This document shows positions 8,379 through 16,835 of a stretch of DNA of 64,000 bases, piece by piece. The notes beneath the pieces were generated by a model. That model saw only the letters and a list, made by a program, of their open reading frames with translations, made no database searches and was not told the DNA's origin. Source of the stretch: Acidobacteria bacterium AB60 (GTDB lineage Bacteria > Acidobacteriota > Terriglobia > Terriglobales > Acidobacteriaceae); contig VANK01000001.1 of assembly GCA_008682415.1 (NCBI GenBank), forward strand, positions 124,001 to 188,000. Reading direction: 5' to 3'. A program made the translations under genes and the position numbers. The stretch's first letter is position 1, and the number at the start of each line of letters is the position of its first letter.

Positions 8379-9062
8379 CTAAGCCGGCCCGCGCTTTGCG
8401 GTGGCCGCGAGATACCATCCCGGCCACAACAGCCAGCAGCCATATATCCATCCGCCCCTGGCCCACATCAAGGGCGTGAACATTGCCATCGTGGCCAGAA
8501 ACAGTGCCCAGCCAAGGCCGAGCCGCAGGTGCTTTCTCCCCCGCCAGGCGCCCCATAGCCCTGGCATGAGAAAGAGGAACAGCTGTAACTCCGAGAGTCC
8601 GTGCCCGGGCCACTTCGACAGGCAATAGAAACAAGGCGCGCAGCAACCCAGCATGCTTGCCCATAGGGTTCCCCGCGAGACTGCGCCCACCGCAAACCCC
8701 GCCATCCACGCCCAGCTCACGAGCAGAAACAGCCGCGAGGCCGACCGCCACAACAGCGAACCGTTCGTCGGCTCATGCAACAGATGGGAAACCGTACCGC
8801 TCGCCGCTAACGAGCATCCCATCAGGAACAGACTCGCCGGCAGCGCCAACCCGGCGCTTGCCGCCCATGGCCGCCAGTTCTTCCACAACGCTAGTTGCCG
8901 AAGCGCCATCAGGCTCACTACATCGCCCAGTCCCCGCCATGCCCCGCGATCCGTTTCGGCCAGATCTCCGAGCACTACTTCACGTTCCAAAGGCGTCAGA
9001 AATGCCGCGGCGGCTTCAATGCATCGCCATCCCACGCCAGAGATGCGGGCCTCAGCCTTCAT
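8379..9062 (-). CDS. multi-pass membrane protein paired with PadR
   Basis: A 227-residue protein of unknown function. The N-terminal 60 residues form a soluble helical part (CIEAAAAFLTPLEREVVLGDLAE) like that found before transmembrane segments in proteins encoded beside PadR genes. At least four to five hydrophobic segments follow, rich in Trp and Cys (for example SRLFLLVSWAWMAGFAVGAV and LQLFLFLMPGLWGAW). It overlaps the PadR gene upstream by 11 bases and is therefore its likely partner and target. Confidence 0.65.
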   Translation of the reverse strand: MKAEARISGVGWRCIEAAAAFLTPLEREVVLGDLAETDRGAWRGLGDVVSLMALRQLALWKNWRPWAASAGLALPASLFLMGCSLAASGTVSHLLHEPTNGSLLWRSASRLFLLVSWAWMAGFAVGAVSRGTLWASMLGCCAPCFYCLSKWPGHGLSELQLFLFLMPGLWGAWRGRKHLRLGLGWALFLATMAMFTPLMWARGGWIYGCWLLWPGWYLAATAKRGPA

Positions 9063-9399
9063 ACGGCGTCCTTCGGAAGCGATTGAGCTGCCCCTCTCCC
9101 CATGCCGTTCCGCGGCTTATCCGAATCACAGCCTCATAGAACTCTCGCGCCGCACGGGCTCCGTTTCTTGTCACCTTCACCATGCGTTTGGCTCGCCCAC
9201 CACGCTGCTGGGTCGGTGAACTCATCCAGGTTTCGACCAGCCCCTTGGCTTCCAAACGATCAAGTGTTGTGTAAAGCGCGCCCAGAGAACAGCTCCTCCC
9301 CGCGGTCGTTTCGATCCTCTCGCGCATTGCCGCGCCATAGGCCTCTTCGCCCAGATGCGCCGCCGCCGAAAGGATGAGGTATTCAAATTCGCCAACCAT
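9052..9399 (-). CDS. PadR-family transcriptional regulator (second)
   Basis: A 115-residue winged-helix protein with the PadR signature: EFEYLILSAAAHLGEEAYGAAM, the recognition segment LGALYTTLDRLEAKGLVE and a basic wing (RGGRAKRMVKVTRNG). No Shine-Dalgarno is visible before the ATG at 9399 and the leader is AT-rich (TAGTTCTAATT), so a leaderless or very short-leader mRNA is possible. It overlaps the membrane-protein gene and probably controls it. Confidence 0.82.
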   Translation of the reverse strand: MVGEFEYLILSAAAHLGEEAYGAAMRERIETTAGRSCSLGALYTTLDRLEAKGLVETWMSSPTQQRGGRAKRMVKVTRNGARAAREFYEAVIRISRGTAWGEGQLNRFRRTPYEG

Positions 9400-9712
9400 A
9401 ATTAGAACTACATTGTGATGGTAATCAGCCTGGATGTCAACTGCTCAATTGTCCTTTCTTGTTGAAGCACGTGCGGCCGGAGAGGGAGACGTCTCGCTCC
9501 ATCTGTTGAGAGACCTGGCTTGTGCCTCGTTTGGTGCCGCTACTCCCGGAGTCAATTGACGCGAAACCGCCAAATCGCTCTTTGAGCCGATTGAAGCGTG
9601 AATGGCATACGAGCGCTTTGCGTTCGATGCCTCGCGGATTTGGAGGGCCTAATCAGACTGTTCGCGGGCGGTGAATGAGAGGGATCGACCCGGGCGTTTA
9701 TGATCGTGCTCT
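9400..9712. other. intergenic region without a recognised gene
   Basis: 313 bases between divergent genes, so both promoters should lie here. I see a 10-bp palindrome GAGACGTCTC at 9486-9495 and the AT-rich leader of the PadR gene. There is no ORF with coding character and no RNA fold I can name. Confidence 0.5.
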
Positions 9713-10954
9713 ATGAGCAGCGCCTCCGCATTCGACTGGGTGGAACGGTCGCTTCGTCCGGACCGCACGGATCCCTATCTCCGCATACAATTCGTTCCGG
9801 TGTTCGTGCGCGATCTTGACCGAAGCATCCAGTTTTTTGTGGAGCGGCTTGGCTTCAAGGTGATTTCGGAGGCGCGGCCGACGGACGCCGAAAGACGCGT
9901 TGCGGTGGCTCCTCCGGACGGAACGGCGCTGCTTTCCCTGCGAGCGCCGGACGCGGAATCGCGGGATTACCAGCGTATCGGGCGTTCCGGCCCCGTTGTG
10001 TTCCTTACGGATGATGTGGAGAACAAGTTTGACGAATGGTCTTCGCGAGGAGTGCCCTTTCGGCAGCCGGTGCAAATGGCAGGCGGCGGCCGCCCGTTCT
10101 ATGCCGAGTTCGAAGACCCTGATGGCAATCGCTTCACTCTGACAGGAGTTGACGAACTGACGCGAGCCTTTGACGAAAGACGGCGCGCGCTGGCTGCAAA
10201 GGAGGAAGCAGATCGCCGGACGGCGCTGGAGTTAGGGATCGCCAAGCAGGTGCAAGCCAAGCTTTTTCCGCAAACGCGGCCAGCGCTACGGACTCTGGAA
10301 TACACGGGAGTCTGTTTGCAGGCTCGCCAGATTGGCGGGGATTACTACGATTTCCTCGAACTCGGCCAACAACGGCTCGGCTTCATCGTGGGAGACATCT
10401 CCGGAAAGGGAATTGCCGCGGCTCTGTTAATGGCCAACCTGCAGGCCAATCTGCGCAGCCAGAGCGCCTGCGCGCTGGACGAACCCCAACGCCTGTTGCG
10501 ATCGGTGAACCAGCTGTTCTACCAAAACACCGCGGACAGCGCCTACGCCACGCTCTTCTTTGCCGAATACGACGACACAACCGGGCGCGTGCGCTATGCG
10601 AATTGCGGTCATCTTCCCGGCCTTCTGGTCCGCGCCGATGGCGGCCTGGAACGCCTCGATGCGACCGGCACGGTCCTTGGACTCTTCAAAGAGTGGGACT
10701 GTGCCATGGGAGAGTGTTTGCTGCGTCAGGGAGATGTTCTGGCAATCTACACAGACGGTGTCACCGAAGCCGCGAACGCAAACGGAGAGGAATTCGGAGA
10801 ACAGCGTCTGATCGATGCGTTGTCCCGTTATCGGGGCTTGCCGATCGAGGAGATGTTGCGGTCTACTCTGGACGAGATCCAGAGGTTCAGCTCGGATGAG
10901 CAGTTCGATGACAACACCTTGATCCTTGCCAGGCACCGCGTCTCAGGCGGCTAG
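9713..10954 (+). CDS. VOC-domain/SpoIIE-type serine phosphatase fusion
   Basis: A 413-residue two-domain protein. Residues about 22-148 form a glyoxalase/bleomycin-resistance (VOC) domain (RIQFVPVFVRDLDRSIQFFVERLGF and AEFEDPDGNRFTLTGV). A charged helix (150-175) links it to a SpoIIE/RsbU-type PP2C phosphatase (about 180-410), whose metal-binding motifs are intact: GGD210YYDF, GDISGKG (227-233), YTDGVTEA and DDNTLI. RsbU-like enzymes dephosphorylate anti-sigma-factor antagonists in partner-switching cascades. The VOC part could be a small-molecule sensor, by analogy with GAF or PAS inputs. No antagonist gene is adjacent. A second phosphatase with GAF inputs lies at 12270-14078. Confidence 0.85.
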   Translation: MSSASAFDWVERSLRPDRTDPYLRIQFVPVFVRDLDRSIQFFVERLGFKVISEARPTDAERRVAVAPPDGTALLSLRAPDAESRDYQRIGRSGPVVFLTDDVENKFDEWSSRGVPFRQPVQMAGGGRPFYAEFEDPDGNRFTLTGVDELTRAFDERRRALAAKEEADRRTALELGIAKQVQAKLFPQTRPALRTLEYTGVCLQARQIGGDYYDFLELGQQRLGFIVGDISGKGIAAALLMANLQANLRSQSACALDEPQRLLRSVNQLFYQNTADSAYATLFFAEYDDTTGRVRYANCGHLPGLLVRADGGLERLDATGTVLGLFKEWDCAMGECLLRQGDVLAIYTDGVTEAANANGEEFGEQRLIDALSRYRGLPIEEMLRSTLDEIQRFSSDEQFDDNTLILARHRVSGG

Positions 10955-11082
10955 GGGCAGAGAACCGGTTTCACCGGCGCTCAGGCACGTCGACTTCTTG
11001 GGAATCTCCGTGCTTTTCAAAGATTGGCCCGGCTCAGGGCGGGATCAGGAAGAGTGGTGTTGCCGCGGGAGGAGACTCTGGG

Positions 11083-11508
11083 CTATTCAGTTCCCGCGAT
11101 CCGACGCACGCGCTTGAGCATGTCGGCGATCGTCCATTGCTCAAGGCTCCTCATTACGGCCCGGTCCGCTTCTTCGTAGACATCCTCTAAAACACTGCGC
11201 ACATTCTGGCCAACCGGGCATTCAGGGTGGGGGTCATTCCTGTGCATCCTGAATTTCGCGTCCGCGCCGAGGGAGTGTCGAACCATCTTCAGGGTGATCT
11301 TTGCCGGATCGCGCCCCAGCGCCCATCCGCCGCCGCGCGCCCCCTTGGATTCGACCAGTCCCGCCTCTCTCAGCGATGCGAGCTGACGCCGAATGACTAC
11401 CGGATTGGTCCCCACACTGGCTGCGATGTACTCCGAAGTAACCCGCTCGCCGGGGGTGGATGCGAGCAAAGTAAGAATGTGCACCGCGGTGGAAAACCGG
11501 GAGTTCAT
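11083..11508 (-). CDS. Rrf2-family transcriptional regulator
   Basis: A 141-residue protein with the Rrf2 winged-helix N-terminus (FSTAVHILTLLASTPGERVTS) and the helix NPVVIRRQLASLREAGLVES followed by GARGGGWALG. Only one cysteine (PECPVG) is seen in the region where IscR-type members carry three, so it should not hold an iron-sulfur cluster. It is divergent from an NAD(P)-binding protein gene, which is probably its target, as in YwnA-type pairs. A run of seven T flanked by an imperfect inverted repeat (11545-11571) between them is a candidate operator. Confidence 0.85.
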   Translation of the reverse strand: MNSRFSTAVHILTLLASTPGERVTSEYIAASVGTNPVVIRRQLASLREAGLVESKGARGGGWALGRDPAKITLKMVRHSLGADAKFRMHRNDPHPECPVGQNVRSVLEDVYEEADRAVMRSLEQWTIADMLKRVRRIAGTE

Positions 11509-11544
11509 ACTTCGAGGTTATATCGGCTTGACTGCTCTGCGCGT

Positions 11545-11571
11545 GTATCGTAACTTTTTTTGTGACGGTAT
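11545..11571. promoter_or_regulatory. candidate Rrf2 operator (imperfect inverted repeat)
   Basis: GTATCGTAAC and GTGACGGTAT flank TTTTTTT; seven of ten positions pair. It sits midway in the divergent intergenic region. The function is inferred only from position and symmetry. Confidence 0.4.
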
Positions 11572-11623
11572 TGTTTGTACCTGAATCAAAGGAAGGCAGC
11601 ACATTCCTACAAGGAGCAGATTC

Positions 11624-12247
11624 ATGAAGATCGTTCTGTATGGCGCGTCCGGCAAGGCCGGCAGCCGCATCCTCCGCGAGATGCAGTCTCGCGGACACGA
11701 GGTAATCGCAGCGGTTCGACATCCCGAAAAGCTTCCGGCGAACACGCCGAGCGTTCGCGACGACCTTGCAAGCGCCGACCAGATTGCGCAGACCATCCGA
11801 GGGGCGGATGCGGTGGTGAGCGCCTACGCGCCCCCCCATGAGGACACGGACCAACTGATCGCCGTAACGGAACGTCTGATTGCGGCAGTGCGCAAGGCGG
11901 GAGTTCCGCGGCTTCTGGTCGTGGGCGGCGCCGGATCGCTTGAAGTTGCTCCCGGCGTGACACTGCTGGCATCCGGGCACCTGCCGCAAGCATGGGTTCC
12001 CATCGCAACCTCGCACGCGAAGGCTCTCGCCAGGCTCAAGGCGTCGGATATCAATTGGACCTACTTCAGTCCCGCGGCATTCTTCGAAGCGGGAGAGCGC
12101 ACCGGCAAATTCCGGCTCGGCCGAACCGATCTGATTGCCGACGAGAAAGGGAACAGCCGCATCTCCCTGGAGGATTACGCCATCGCTTTGGCGGATGAGC
12201 TGGAACAGCCTGCTCATGAGCATGCGCAGATGTCGATCGGCTATTAG
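11624..12247 (+). CDS. NAD(P)-binding atypical SDR-family protein
   Basis: A 207-residue single-domain Rossmann protein. The N-terminal MKIVLYGASGKAGSRILREM gives the GxxGxxG dinucleotide motif; RGADAVVSAY and RLLVVGGAGSLEVAPG follow as in the YwnB/NmrA-like SDR group encoded beside Rrf2/HxlR regulators. AAGGAG lies 9 bases before the ATG. Such proteins may act as quinone or flavin reductases or as NADP-sensing proteins; which applies cannot be told. Confidence 0.8.
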   Translation: MKIVLYGASGKAGSRILREMQSRGHEVIAAVRHPEKLPANTPSVRDDLASADQIAQTIRGADAVVSAYAPPHEDTDQLIAVTERLIAAVRKAGVPRLLVVGGAGSLEVAPGVTLLASGHLPQAWVPIATSHAKALARLKASDINWTYFSPAAFFEAGERTGKFRLGRTDLIADEKGNSRISLEDYAIALADELEQPAHEHAQMSIGY

Positions 12248-12269
12248 ATCGGATTGGAGACTGGCGTGT

Positions 12270-14078
12270 TCAGCGGACTTTGAGGACGATGATGGTTTCG
12301 TCGTCGAAGCGGTCGGCGCCGTCCTGGAACCGGGAGACGTCGGCGAGGATGGCTTCGGCGATGTCGGCGGCGGACATCTGGCGGTGACCGCAAAGGGTGC
12401 TGGCGAGGCGCTCGTCGCCGTACATCTCATCGTTCTCGTTTTCGGCGTCGAGGATGCCGTCGGAGACGAGGATGATGGCGTCGCCGGGCTGGGTCTCGAT
12501 CCGGTGCTCGTCGTAGGCGACGTCGGGGAACATGCCGAGCGGGAAGCCTTCGGCCTTGATGACGGTGGACTGGCCGTTGCGGCACATGATGGGCTGGACG
12601 GCTCCGGAGTTGGAGACCTGGAGGCAGCGATCGTCGTCATTCCAGACGGCGTAGAGCATGGTGACGTACTGGGAGTCGAGCTTGCGCTCCTGGAGGGCGT
12701 CGTTGAGTTGGCCGAGCATTTGCGCGGGGGAGAGGCGCTGGATGGCGGCGGAGCGCATGATGCCGCTGACGAGGGCGGCGAATAGCGCAGCGGGGGCGGC
12801 TTTGCCGCTGACGTCGCCCAGGACGATGGCGCTCTCAGTGGAGCCGTATTCGAGGAAGTCGTAGAGGTCGCCGCCGATGGTGCGGGCGGGAAGAAAGCGC
12901 ACAGCGATGTCGACATTGGAGTGCTGCGGGGGCTGCGAGGGGAGGAGGCGGAGCTGCACCTCGCGGGCCATGGCGATGTCTTTTTCGAGCTGGCGTTCCT
13001 GCCGGCGCACGGCCTGGTAGAGGCGCGCGTTTTCAATGGCGATGGCGATCTGCGCGGCGAGGGTGGTGAGCATGCGCTCGTGCTCTTCATTGAAGTAGCC
13101 GGAGCGCGTGTGTTCGAGGTCGAGGACGCCGATGACGCGGCCCTTGTAGAAGAGGGGGACGATGAGCTCGGAGCGGGTCTCAGGGTTCATCTCGAGGTAG
13201 CGGGGGTCGCGGCGGACGTCGGGGACGTTGACCACGCGCCACTCGCGGACAGCGGCGCCGACCAGGCCGTTCGAGATGGGGATGCGGCGGCGGGGGGCGT
13301 GGGTGTAGCCGAAGCGCCAGGCGTAGCGGGTGATGAGGACTTCGCCTTTTTCATCGAGCAGCATAATGGTGAACATCTGGTAGTCAATGAGGCGGCGGAG
13401 GAGCTGGCCGACGCGTTCGAGGAGGGGATCGAGCTCGAGGATGGAGGTGAGCTCGATGGCGATCTCATTGAGGACGGCGAGGGTGCGGGCCTGGCGGGAG
13501 ACGCGGCTGTACAGGCGGGCGTTTTCGATGGCCTGGGCGATGCGGGAGGCCGTGAGGATGAGGAGGTGGAGGTGCTCCTCGCGGAAGTAGTTGGGCTGCT
13601 CGCTTTCGATGTCCATGACGCCGATGAGGCGGTTTTTGGCGATAAGGGGGACGGCGAGCTCGGAGCGGACGTCGGGGTTGGCGGCGATGTAGTTAGGTTC
13701 GGTGGCAACGTCGTTGATCATCATGGCCTGCCGGGTGAGGGCGACCTGACCGATGATGCCTTTGCCGATGGGGAAACGCATGCGCTCGGCTTCGGGGGTG
13801 TGTCCGATCTGGAAGCGCATGCGCAATTCGTGGGTGCGGTCGTTGAGGAGGAAGATGGCGAAGATGCGGTAAGGGATGATGGCGCGGACGAGCTCGGAGG
13901 TGCGGTTGAGGAGCGTCTGGAGGTCGAGGGTGGTGTTGAGTGCGTCTGCGATCTGCGCCAGGTAGGCGAGGTCGGCTGGCTCCACGCGGACGTTGGCGGG
14001 ATCGAGGTGGGTGCCGGTGGAGGGGCGGTAGTCGCCTTCAAACTCGACCTCGGGATTGGGTGGCGGCGGCGAAGGCAT
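12270..14078 (-). CDS. GAF-GAF-SpoIIE serine phosphatase
   Basis: A 602-residue cytoplasmic signalling protein. Two GAF domains occupy about 45-190 and 205-355, each ending in the typical AIENARLY helix; a coiled linker with the REVQLRLLPSQPP motif leads to a SpoIIE/RsbU-type phosphatase (about 385-602) with GGD (402-404), GDVSGKA (421-427), SDGILDAENEN and C-terminal DDETIIVLKV. The start at 14078 was chosen because the upstream frame consists of purine-rich simple repeats; no clear Shine-Dalgarno is visible. It is convergent with the NAD(P)-binding gene. It probably tunes a sigma-factor partner switch in response to a ligand bound by GAF. Confidence 0.85.
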   Translation of the reverse strand: MPSPPPPNPEVEFEGDYRPSTGTHLDPANVRVEPADLAYLAQIADALNTTLDLQTLLNRTSELVRAIIPYRIFAIFLLNDRTHELRMRFQIGHTPEAERMRFPIGKGIIGQVALTRQAMMINDVATEPNYIAANPDVRSELAVPLIAKNRLIGVMDIESEQPNYFREEHLHLLILTASRIAQAIENARLYSRVSRQARTLAVLNEIAIELTSILELDPLLERVGQLLRRLIDYQMFTIMLLDEKGEVLITRYAWRFGYTHAPRRRIPISNGLVGAAVREWRVVNVPDVRRDPRYLEMNPETRSELIVPLFYKGRVIGVLDLEHTRSGYFNEEHERMLTTLAAQIAIAIENARLYQAVRRQERQLEKDIAMAREVQLRLLPSQPPQHSNVDIAVRFLPARTIGGDLYDFLEYGSTESAIVLGDVSGKAAPAALFAALVSGIMRSAAIQRLSPAQMLGQLNDALQERKLDSQYVTMLYAVWNDDDRCLQVSNSGAVQPIMCRNGQSTVIKAEGFPLGMFPDVAYDEHRIETQPGDAIILVSDGILDAENENDEMYGDERLASTLCGHRQMSAADIAEAILADVSRFQDGADRFDDETIIVLKVR

Positions 14079-14100
14079 GCGAAGGGAAATGATAAATGGA

Positions 14101-14128
14101 GGGAACAGGGAATAGGGAACAGGGAATA
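14101..14128 (+). repeat. heptamer tandem repeat (GGGAAYA)4
   Basis: Four perfect 7-base units, GGGAACA GGGAATA GGGAACA GGGAATA, lie in the spacer upstream of the GAF phosphatase gene. The same heptamer occurs five times at 36546-36580. The rest of 14079-14270 is purine-rich but without clear features. Confidence 0.75.
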
Positions 14129-14270
14129 GAAAGGCAGGCATGAGGGCCAGGGGCCACGGGGCGAGAAAGACGGAAAAGAGGGAATGGGGAATAGGAGTGG
14201 GGGGTGGGGAACTAGAGGGTGTGGCAGACTGGATGGGCCGTGAGACGCGCGGACGCGAGGAGGATGGAGA

Positions 14271-14696
14271 ATGGCGACTGTGAGCGAGACGACGGGGAGT
14301 AAGGCCACTGTGGGCAAGGCGCGGATCGGATCGATTGCGCCGTGCTTTGTGGTAAACAACGTGAGCGAGACGATCGGATTTTATCGCGACTGGCTGGGCT
14401 TCGAGGTGTACTTCGAGGATCCGGCGGGCGATCCGTTTTTTGCGATTGTGCAGCGGGACGGCATGATGGTGTTTCTCAAGCATGGGGACGGGCGGCCCCG
14501 GCCCAATCCTGTCGCAATGCCGGAGATGAAGTGGGACGCGTACGTGTCGGTGGGGGATCCGGATGCGCTGGCGGCGGAGTTTGCGGCGAACGGCGCGACG
14601 TTTCACCGGCCGCTGGGGATCACGTCGGAGAATCTGCGCGGATTTGAGGTGCGGGATCCCAACGGATACGTGCTGTTCTTCGGCCGGCCGGAGTGA
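14271..14696 (+). CDS. VOC-family (glyoxalase/bleomycin-resistance-like) protein
   Basis: A 141-residue single VOC module: SIAPCFVVNNVSETIGFYRDWLGFEVYFED, then MMVFLKHGDG and the closing EVRDPNGYVLFFGRPE with the usual C-terminal glutamate. AGGAGG lies seven bases before the start. VOC proteins of this size form dimers and may bind metals, but the reaction is unknown. It is divergent from the GAF phosphatase gene, while a related domain is fused to the phosphatase at 9713, a suggestive repeated association. Confidence 0.82.
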   Translation: MATVSETTGSKATVGKARIGSIAPCFVVNNVSETIGFYRDWLGFEVYFEDPAGDPFFAIVQRDGMMVFLKHGDGRPRPNPVAMPEMKWDAYVSVGDPDALAAEFAANGATFHRPLGITSENLRGFEVRDPNGYVLFFGRPE

Positions 14697-14727
14697 GAAG
14701 AGATCGGAGATCAGGGGTCCAGGATCG

Positions 14728-15348
14728 CTACTTGGAGGCGGCGACGTAGACGCCCAGGGTGATCATGCCGGTGCCGGAGAGGAGGCGCTGTTTCTCTCCG
14801 AATTTGGGGTCGTGCTGGAGCTTGCGCGCGAGCGCTCCGGCGAAGAGGACCACGAGCAGATCGACGGCGGTGTTGAGGGTGACGGAGATGGCTCCCAGAA
14901 ATAGGAACTGCACGGTTACGTGGCCGCGCGCCGGTGCGACGAACTGGGGAATGAAGGATAGGAAGAAGAGAGCGGTCTTGGGATTGAGAACCTCGGTGGT
15001 GATGCCCTGCAGGAAGTGCTGATGGGGCGCGCCTTGTCGCAGGTCCGCGGCGGGTTGAGCACGGCGAGTGCGGATCATAGAGACGCCGAGATAGATAAGG
15101 TAAGCGGCCCCGGCGTAACGGACGATCTCGAAGGCAAGGGCCGAGGTGGCAAGGACAGCGGAGAGACCGAGGGCGGCGGCGAGGACGTGTACGGAGCCGC
15201 CGACGAAGGTGCCGAAGGCGGAGAGGACGCCTTCGCGGCGTCCGCCATGCAGAGTGCGGCCCAGCACGTAGAGGATGCCGGGCCCGGGGGTGAGGGCGAG
15301 AAGAGCGGCGGCGCTGAGGAAGAGGGCGAAGCGGGTTCCGTCGATCAC
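14728..15348 (-). CDS. LysE/RhtB-family exporter
   Basis: A 206-residue inner-membrane protein with about six hydrophobic segments and the family hallmarks: ALTPGPGILYVLGRTLHGG near the N-terminus, GAAYLIYLGVSMIR in the middle and VLNPKTALFFLSFIPQFV. The family exports amino acids and related compounds. It lies 42 bases beyond the methyltransferase gene on the same strand, so co-transcription is possible. Confidence 0.85.
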   Translation of the reverse strand: MIDGTRFALFLSAAALLALTPGPGILYVLGRTLHGGRREGVLSAFGTFVGGSVHVLAAALGLSAVLATSALAFEIVRYAGAAYLIYLGVSMIRTRRAQPAADLRQGAPHQHFLQGITTEVLNPKTALFFLSFIPQFVAPARGHVTVQFLFLGAISVTLNTAVDLLVVLFAGALARKLQHDPKFGEKQRLLSGTGMITLGVYVAASK

Positions 15349-15390
15349 GAAGGTTCCTCTGCCTGCTATTAAAACAGCAGACCCCGACGT

Positions 15391-16209
15391 TCAACTGCGG
15401 GTGAGAACAGCGGAGAGGACGCCCACGCGCTCTTCGCGGAGGTTGCGCGCCAGGTTTGCGACGACGACGCGGAAGTCTGCTCCCAGGACGAGGCCCAGGT
15501 TGAGAGGGCCGGGCGGGGGACCAGCCATGGTTGCGTGGAACCACTCCGCGGCAACCTGGGTGTCGTCGCGCCAGAGAGTGACGTGAAAGCCAGCCTTCTC
15601 GAGCGTGGACCGGGTCTGGTTCTCGGTGAGGAGGAAGCTGGCGGAGGCATCGCGGGCCCAGGGTACGGGATAGACGACGTCTCCCTCGCGTTGAAAGATG
15701 TCGTAGGTTGCCAGGCGTCCCGCGGGGGCGAGGACACGGCGCACCTCAGAGTAGAGAGCGGCGCGATCGGCGATGTTCATGGCCACGTGCTGCAGGAAGA
15801 CCAGGTCGAAGGCGGCATCGGGGAAGGGAAGGCGTTGCGCGTCCCCGACCTCGAAGAGGACGCGATCGGAGAGGCCGGTGCGCCGGCTGAGATAGGTCGC
15901 GGTTTCAATGAAGCCGGGGCTGAGATCGACGCCGACGACTCGGCAGCCGAAGGTGGAGGCGAGGTAGCGCGCAGGGCCGCCGATGCCGCAGCCGAGATCG
16001 AGCACGCGGGTTCCGGCAGTGATGCCGGCGGCGTGCGCCAGCTCAGCCGTGGCCGGAAGGCCGCGGGTATGAAACTGGTCGAGCGGCGCGAGCTGCGCAA
16101 CCGTGAGGGCCTGCTGCTCGGGCGCGATGTTCAGGAGGGCTGACTGGATGCGGTCCACCAGGCGGGTGGCGGCGTAGTATTCGCGGGCTTTCTCGACGAT
16201 GTCGGTCAT
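15391..16209 (-). CDS. class I SAM-dependent methyltransferase
   Basis: A 272-residue enzyme with motif I VLDLGCGIGG (69-78), an acidic end of strand 2 (VVGVDLSPGF), DAQRLPFPDAAFDLVFLQHVAMNI for motifs II-III, and EVRRVLAPAGRL. The arrangement resembles sarcosine/dimethylglycine or sterol-type methyltransferases of the UbiE/Erg6 class. The start at 16209 has GGAG six bases upstream; the longer frame to 16317 is not supported. It follows a small membrane-protein gene by 28 bases. The substrate is not identifiable. Confidence 0.8.
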   Translation of the reverse strand: MTDIVEKAREYYAATRLVDRIQSALLNIAPEQQALTVAQLAPLDQFHTRGLPATAELAHAAGITAGTRVLDLGCGIGGPARYLASTFGCRVVGVDLSPGFIETATYLSRRTGLSDRVLFEVGDAQRLPFPDAAFDLVFLQHVAMNIADRAALYSEVRRVLAPAGRLATYDIFQREGDVVYPVPWARDASASFLLTENQTRSTLEKAGFHVTLWRDDTQVAAEWFHATMAGPPPGPLNLGLVLGADFRVVVANLARNLREERVGVLSAVLTRS

Positions 16210-16237
16210 GGGGTTCTCCGAAGCGGGCTTGATCGGT

Positions 16238-16759
16238 TCAGGCGGCGAAGCCATCGTGGGCCAGCGCAGAGGCCGGACTGTGCTGGGGGCGGACCAGCCA
16301 GTACAGGGCAACCGCATGGGTGATCATGATCATGGGCACGTAGAGGACAGGGATGATGTAGGTGGAGCCGAGCTGCCCGGCGACCTGGGGTAGCCCGAGG
16401 CGGACGGCGTTGTAGTAGTCGCCCAGGATATCGATGACGCCAACGATGTTGAAGGCCACGACGAAGGACCAGAACAGGGGCCGGATCCTCACGGTGAGCA
16501 GGGCAGCGAGGGCGAGGACGCCTGTGGCGAAGTCGCCCCAGGCGCAGAAGGGCGCGAATCCGGCGGGGAGATTTCCGACAGCTCCGGGGAGGATAAAGAC
16601 CAGCCCGAAGAAGCGGAAGCTATGAATGGTGGCGATGACGCGGTGGGCGCGGAAGCGGTCCATGGACTTGAGCCGGGGGAAGATATAGGTGCCGAAGGCG
16701 AGCAGGCACGCCACGTAGCCCAGGACGAGATGGATATTGAAGATCGCGGTGCTGGACAC
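16238..16759 (-). CDS. small integral membrane protein of unknown function
   Basis: A 173-residue protein with about five transmembrane segments (NIHLVLGYVACLLAFGTYIF, FRFFGLVFILPGAV, FATGVLALAALLTV, FWSFVVAFNIVGVIDIL and a last one near MIMITHAVALYWLV). The GTG start at 16759 has an excellent AGGAGG six bases upstream. It is first in a probable operon with the methyltransferase. I do not recognise the family. Confidence 0.7.
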   Translation of the reverse strand: MSSTAIFNIHLVLGYVACLLAFGTYIFPRLKSMDRFRAHRVIATIHSFRFFGLVFILPGAVGNLPAGFAPFCAWGDFATGVLALAALLTVRIRPLFWSFVVAFNIVGVIDILGDYYNAVRLGLPQVAGQLGSTYIIPVLYVPMIMITHAVALYWLVRPQHSPASALAHDGFAA

Positions 16760-16835
16760 AGAGAACCTCCTGAGTGATGGGATGATCCATATCATCCGTT
16801 GGCGCGGAATGAAGCGCATCCGGTGCAGAACGGCC

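Noticed and set aside
9607..9651. Short frame starting ATGGCATACGAG upstream of the VOC-SpoIIE gene
   Set aside because: It has only 16 codons, with no ribosome site or conserved leader-peptide pattern.
12921..14129. 402-codon plus-strand frame opposite the GAF-GAF phosphatase
   Set aside because: It is a mirror of the GC-rich coding strand with no fold or ribosome site; the minus-strand protein is clearly real.
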